From an uncultured Lachnospiraceae bacterium (GTDB lineage Bacteria > Bacillota > Clostridia > Lachnospirales > Lachnospiraceae), in contig CABUZU010000083.1 in assembly GCA_902496125.1 (NCBI GenBank), positions 1 to 8,378 on the forward strand: a DNA stretch of 8,378 bases, read 5' to 3'. Below the pieces are notes generated by a model. That model saw only the letters and a program-made list of their open reading frames with translations, made no database searches and had not been told where the DNA came from. Positions 5,917-8,378 of the stretch are shown piece after piece; within the stretch, counting starts at the first letter, position 1, and each line of letters begins with the position of its first letter. A program made the position numbers and the translations under genes.

Positions 5917-6060
5917 ATGGACCTTGTAACTAATCTACAAAAGCGAAAATGGCTTGAAAGTATAAAGGATTCACAAAATGGAAAAAGTTATTGTAAAATG
6001 TGTACAAAATATATTTATCTTTTAGTGCAATATTTTGTTGAAATATTTTCGGAAATATGA
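5917..6060 (+). CDS. Possible small protein of 47 residues with a CxxC pair
   Basis: An ATG-started frame encodes a 47-residue product: a basic, Trp-containing first half (LQKRKWLESIKDSQNGK), a CKMC pair at 26-29, then an aromatic and aliphatic C-terminus (YIYLLVQYFVEIF) that could be an amphipathic or membrane-seeking helix. A promoter-like element lies just upstream. The ribosome binding site is weak (AGGG, 10 nt before the ATG). I recognise no family. It sits alone between the orphan riboswitch and the CO dehydrogenase operon. Amino acid make-up looks more protein-like than chance AT-rich frames, but at this length a spurious ORF is quite possible. Confidence 0.3.
   Translation: MDLVTNLQKRKWLESIKDSQNGKSYCKMCTKYIYLLVQYFVEIFSEI
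6029..6058. repeat. Two overlapping AT-rich inverted repeats
   Basis: AATATTT-N5-AAATATT (6029-6047) overlaps ATATTT-TCGG-AAATAT (6043-6058), so the middle arm can pair either way. Neither is followed by a T run. They overlap the end of the 47-codon ORF. The TCGG loop is unusual, but AT-rich arms are easily formed by chance. Confidence 0.3.
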
Positions 6061-6127
6061 GAAAATAATTACGGTTAGTTATAATTTTAACATTTAAACA
6101 ATATTAACAAGAATCAACTTGACTAAA

Positions 6128-6156
6128 TTGTCATTTAGTGATAAATTGTATATAAA
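6128..6156 (+). promoter_or_regulatory. Candidate promoter of the cooC-acsA operon
   Basis: -35 TTGTCA (6128-6133), a 17-bp spacer, and -10 TATAAA (6151-6156), each 5 of 6 to consensus. Start would be near 6163, giving a leader of about 180 nt before cooC. An overlapping alternative uses TTGACT (6119-6124) with a poor -10. Confidence 0.45.
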
Positions 6157-6176
6157 CTTGTGATAATGTGGTGATA
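6138..6176 (+). repeat. Three GTGATA repeats spaced 22 and 11 bp
   Basis: GTGATA starts at 6138, 6160 and 6171, offsets of 22 and 11 bp, which puts all copies on about the same face of the helix. They overlap the candidate promoter at 6128-6156. Phased direct repeats near a promoter are typical of activator or repressor sites, but the unit is short and AT-rich. Confidence 0.3.
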
Positions 6177-6221
6177 TGAATTTGTCAAAAGTTTTAAAAA
6201 ACTAAGAAGATAGAATTGTTT

Positions 6222-6252
6222 TTGATTCATATTGATAACAAGGGATTATAAT
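6222..6252 (+). promoter_or_regulatory. Second candidate promoter of the cooC-acsA operon
   Basis: A perfect -10 TATAAT (6247-6252) has a weak -35 TTGATT (6222-6227) at a 19-bp spacing. Start would be near 6259, giving a leader of about 85 nt that holds the 9-bp inverted repeat at 6266-6304. Confidence 0.35.
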
Positions 6253-6265
6253 TAGTAGATGTCAA

Positions 6266-6304
6266 TCTAAACAAACTTTGAATAAAATTTAGAACTTGTT
6301 TAGA
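6266..6304 (+). repeat. 9-bp inverted repeat in the cooC leader
   Basis: TCTAAACAA (6266-6274) and TTGTTTAGA (6296-6304) are perfect inverted copies separated by 21 nt, ending 23 nt before the cooC ribosome binding site. It may be an mRNA hairpin or a repressor site downstream of a promoter. No T run follows, so it is not a terminator. Confidence 0.4.
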
Positions 6305-6343
6305 AACAATAAATAATAATAGATTTTAAGGAGGTTTTGTATT

Positions 6344-7117
6344 ATGAGTCATCTTATTGCTGTAGCAGGCAAGGGCGGAACTGGTAAGACAACTACTTGT
6401 GGTATGATGATTGATTACCTATGCAAGAAGAATCAAGGTCCAGTTTTAGCTGTAGATGCTGATGCAAATTCCAATCTAAATGAGGTGTTGGGTGTGGAAG
6501 TGCATTCGACTCTTGGAAGTATTAGAGAAGAGATTGCACAAGCAGAATTACAAGTTAAAAGTCCGATTCCACCCGGAATGTCTAAACAAGACTATGCTAG
6601 TTGGAGATTTACCAATGATGCAATTGTTGAAGAAGATGATTATGACTTATTAGTTATGGGTCGTGGTCAAGGAACAGGTTGTTACTGTTTCGTAAATGAT
6701 TTGCTAAGAGCGCAAATCGTTAAACAAGCTCAGAACTACAAATATGTAGTTGTTGATAACGAAGCCGGACTTGAGCATATCAGTCGTGGAACACTTCCTC
6801 ATATGGATACCTTATTATTAGTAAGTGACTGTTCAAGAAGAGGTGTACAGGCTGTAGGCAGAATCGCACGTATGGTTGAGGAAATGAAATTAAATCCTAA
6901 AACAATGAAGTTAATTATTAATCGTGCGCCTGGTGGAGTGCTTAATGATGGTATTAAAGAAGAAATTGCAAATCAGGGACTTGACCTGATTGGTGTAATT
7001 CCACAGGATGAAACAATTTTCCAATATGATAGTGATGGAAAGGCATCTTCACAGGTTCCAGATGATAATCCAGTGAAGAAAGCTGTTCACGATATCATGG
7101 CACAGTTGGGATTCTAA
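6344..7117 (+). CDS. cooC: CO dehydrogenase nickel-insertion ATPase (CooC/AcsF family)
   Basis: P-loop ATPase of the MinD/CooC group that helps load nickel into the C-cluster of CO dehydrogenase, acting in the cytoplasm as a dimer. The 257-residue product begins with the deviant Walker A GKGGTGKTT (9-17), followed by VDADANSNL (37-45). The CYC pair (C113, C115) matches the CxC that binds the metal at the dimer interface in CooC1 of Carboxydothermus (C112, C114 there). VVVDNEAGLEH marks the switch II/Walker B region. A strong ribosome binding site AAGGAGG sits 9 nt before the ATG. The CO dehydrogenase catalytic gene follows after 154 nt, which fits this role over other MinD-like ATPases. In acetogens the equivalent is called AcsF, so the choice of symbol is between cooC and acsF. 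All key residues are present. Confidence 0.93.
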   Translation: MSHLIAVAGKGGTGKTTTCGMMIDYLCKKNQGPVLAVDADANSNLNEVLGVEVHSTLGSIREEIAQAELQVKSPIPPGMSKQDYASWRFTNDAIVEEDDYDLLVMGRGQGTGCYCFVNDLLRAQIVKQAQNYKYVVVDNEAGLEHISRGTLPHMDTLLLVSDCSRRGVQAVGRIARMVEEMKLNPKTMKLIINRAPGGVLNDGIKEEIANQGLDLIGVIPQDETIFQYDSDGKASSQVPDDNPVKKAVHDIMAQLGF

Positions 7118-7142
7118 TCACCGAGCAATGACTTTTACGAGC

Positions 7143-7190
7143 AAACTTATTACCTACCCGTCAAAATTAAGCTTTCAGGTAATAAGTTTT
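7143..7190 (+). terminator. 13-bp hairpin between cooC and acsA, possible attenuator
   Basis: AAACTTATTACCT (7143-7155) and its exact inverse (7177-7189) enclose a 21-nt loop. The right arm ends in TTTT, followed after AGGTA by TTTT CG TTTT. The stem is AT-rich and the loop long, so termination should be partial. It could let less or more acsA mRNA be made relative to cooC, or act as a processing or stability element. No promoter for acsA is obvious between here and 7272. Confidence 0.5.
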
Positions 7191-7271
7191 AGGTATTTTC
7201 GTTTTATAATTAATAAGATGAAGATACGAGAAACTATCCAACCAATTTTATTTGAGAAAAAGGAGTATTGA

Positions 7272-8378
7272 ATGGAAGCAAATGGATTAATTTACACACA
7301 TGAAGAATTGGACGTTGAATATGCCAAATTGCAAGAAATCGCAGAGAAAAAAGGCGCTAGCACTTGGCAGGAAAGAGTAAAACAGCAGACTCCTCACTGT
7401 AAATTCGGTGAAGACGGTGTTTGTTGTCGTATCTGTTCTATGGGACCTTGTCGTATTACTAAGAAGGCTCCTAGAGGAATCTGTGGTTGCGATGCTCATG
7501 GTATCGTAGGTAGAAATTACTTAAGATTCACAGCAGGTGGTTCTGCAACTCACTCAGACCATGGTCGTGAAATCGCTCATACTTTATATTGTGCATCTAA
7601 AGATGGTGCTTATCATGTAAAAGATGAAGCTAAATTACTTAATATTGCAACTCGTTGGGGAATTCCTACAGAAGATAGAGATATCTATGATGTAGCTCAT
7701 GATGTAGCTTTAGCAGGTCTTGAAGAATATGGTAAAGTATTCGGATATCAGAGATGGATTGAAGATGCTACTCCTGAAAGAAAAGAAACTTGGATTCGTG
7801 AAGAAATCGCTCCTCGTGCAGTAGACCGTGAAGTTTCTAAGTCTATGCATATGACTCATATGGGTTGTTCTTCATTACCAGAAGCTTTAATTCGTCAGTC
7901 ATTACGTGCTGGTCTTGCAGATGGTTGGGGCGGTTCTATGACAGGTACTCAGTTCTCTGATATTATGTTCGGAACTCCAATGCCTATTGATACAGAGGCT
8001 AACTTAGGTGTATTAGATAAAGATTATGTAAACATTATCCTTCATGGACATGATCCTTCACTTTCAGAAAAGATCGTAGAATGGGCAGAAGATCCTGAAA
8101 TGATCGCATTAGCTAAAGAAGTTGGTGCAAAGGGTATTAACCTTGCAGGTGTTTGCTGTACATCAAACGAAGTAACTATGCGTCATGGTATTCCTATGGC
8201 TGGTAACTTCTTACAGCAGGAAAACTGTGTACTTACAGGTGCAGTTGAAGCAGTAGTAGTAGACGTTCAGTGTATCTTCCCTGCTTTAGGACCTTTAAGT
8301 AAATGTTTCCATACTAAATTTATTACAACTTCTGATACAGCTAGAATGCCAGATTCTGACTTTATTAAATTCGAGCCA
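7272..8378 (+). CDS. acsA: Ni-dependent CO dehydrogenase catalytic subunit, 3' end outside window
   Basis: Anaerobic CO dehydrogenase (AcsA/CooS) interconverts CO and CO2 at a Ni-Fe-S C-cluster; in acetogens it feeds CO to acetyl-CoA synthase in the Wood-Ljungdahl pathway. The first 369 of about 630 residues are visible. The N-terminal cysteines C43, C51, C52, C55, C60 and C73 follow the spacing of the D-cluster and B-cluster ligands in Carboxydothermus CooS-II. The C-cluster part shows the HGH motif at 258-260, GVCC at 293-296 and VDVQC with Cys at about 334; the remaining ligands lie beyond the window. AGGAG lies 6 nt before the ATG, clearly supporting this start. Codon use differs from the upstream genes: more ATC, TTC and AAC, and abundant GGT and CGT, as expected for a very highly expressed gene. 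The context with cooC supports the acetogenic or CO-metabolic role; acsA versus cooS cannot be settled from this piece. Confidence 0.96.
   Translation, partial: MEANGLIYTHEELDVEYAKLQEIAEKKGASTWQERVKQQTPHCKFGEDGVCCRICSMGPCRITKKAPRGICGCDAHGIVGRNYLRFTAGGSATHSDHGREIAHTLYCASKDGAYHVKDEAKLLNIATRWGIPTEDRDIYDVAHDVALAGLEEYGKVFGYQRWIEDATPERKETWIREEIAPRAVDREVSKSMHMTHMGCSSLPEALIRQSLRAGLADGWGGSMTGTQFSDIMFGTPMPIDTEANLGVLDKDYVNIILHGHDPSLSEKIVEWAEDPEMIALAKEVGAKGINLAGVCCTSNEVTMRHGIPMAGNFLQQENCVLTGAVEAVVVDVQCIFPALGPLSKCFHTKFITTSDTARMPDSDFIKFEP

Noticed and set aside
6178..6204. Eight-codon leader peptide upstream of cooC
   Set aside because: It is very short, has only a weak upstream GTGG, and shows no run of regulatory codons or paired hairpins typical of attenuation.
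7287..7499. Minus-strand 70-codon frame inside the CO dehydrogenase gene
   Set aside because: It is antisense to the conserved cysteine-rich N-terminus of AcsA/CooS and has no start signal of its own.
1..8378. CRISPR arrays, insertion sequences, phage or attachment sites
   Set aside because: No regularly spaced repeats, transposase or integrase frames, or long terminal repeats were found on either strand.

Overview
The window comes from a low-GC, anaerobic Gram-positive bacterium, most likely a Clostridia/Lachnospiraceae-type acetogen. The evidence is the AT-rich codon use, strong AGGAGG-type ribosome binding sites, a bacterial GlnRS next to an AroG-type DAHP synthase, and the start of a Wood-Ljungdahl (CO dehydrogenase/acetyl-CoA synthase) operon. 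I cannot name the species.

Region 1 (1-5272, + strand) is a tight four-gene run: argS (5' end outside the window), a single-pass membrane protein with an N-terminal zinc ribbon, a class I DAHP synthase, and glnS. Gaps are 0, 18 and 15 nt, which suggests one operon, closed by an intrinsic terminator at 5284-5315. Two coordinate traps occur here. The argS frame is open from base 2, so the ATG at 53 is internal. The glnS start is the ATG at 3605, because the ATG at 3593 overlaps the ribosome binding site.

Region 2 (5273-6343) has no ordinary gene but is not empty. On the minus strand it holds a textbook sigma-A promoter, a complete cobalamin (B12) riboswitch, an L13-type hairpin, an intrinsic terminator, and about 120 nt further on a second strong intrinsic terminator. 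No recognisable gene lies downstream of the riboswitch: the next thing is the 3' end of glnS on the other strand. This is an orphan B12-controlled transcription unit of at most about 450 nt. It could be a regulatory RNA, a micropeptide unit (a 23-codon ORF starts in the riboswitch hairpin), or the remains of a lost B12-regulated gene. On the plus strand the region carries candidate promoters, one overlapping the riboswitch promoter, a possible 47-codon ORF with a CxxC pair, helically phased GTGATA repeats, and the leader of the next operon.

Region 3 (6344-8378, + strand) starts the CO/acetyl-CoA operon: a CooC/AcsF-type nickel-insertion ATPase, then a 154-nt gap with a 13-bp hairpin, then the Ni-CO dehydrogenase catalytic subunit (AcsA/CooS), cut by the window end. 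CooC would load nickel into the C-cluster of the enzyme encoded next to it. That pathway uses a corrinoid protein, so an adjacent B12-sensing transcript is suggestive, but the riboswitch points away from the operon and cannot be its cis leader.
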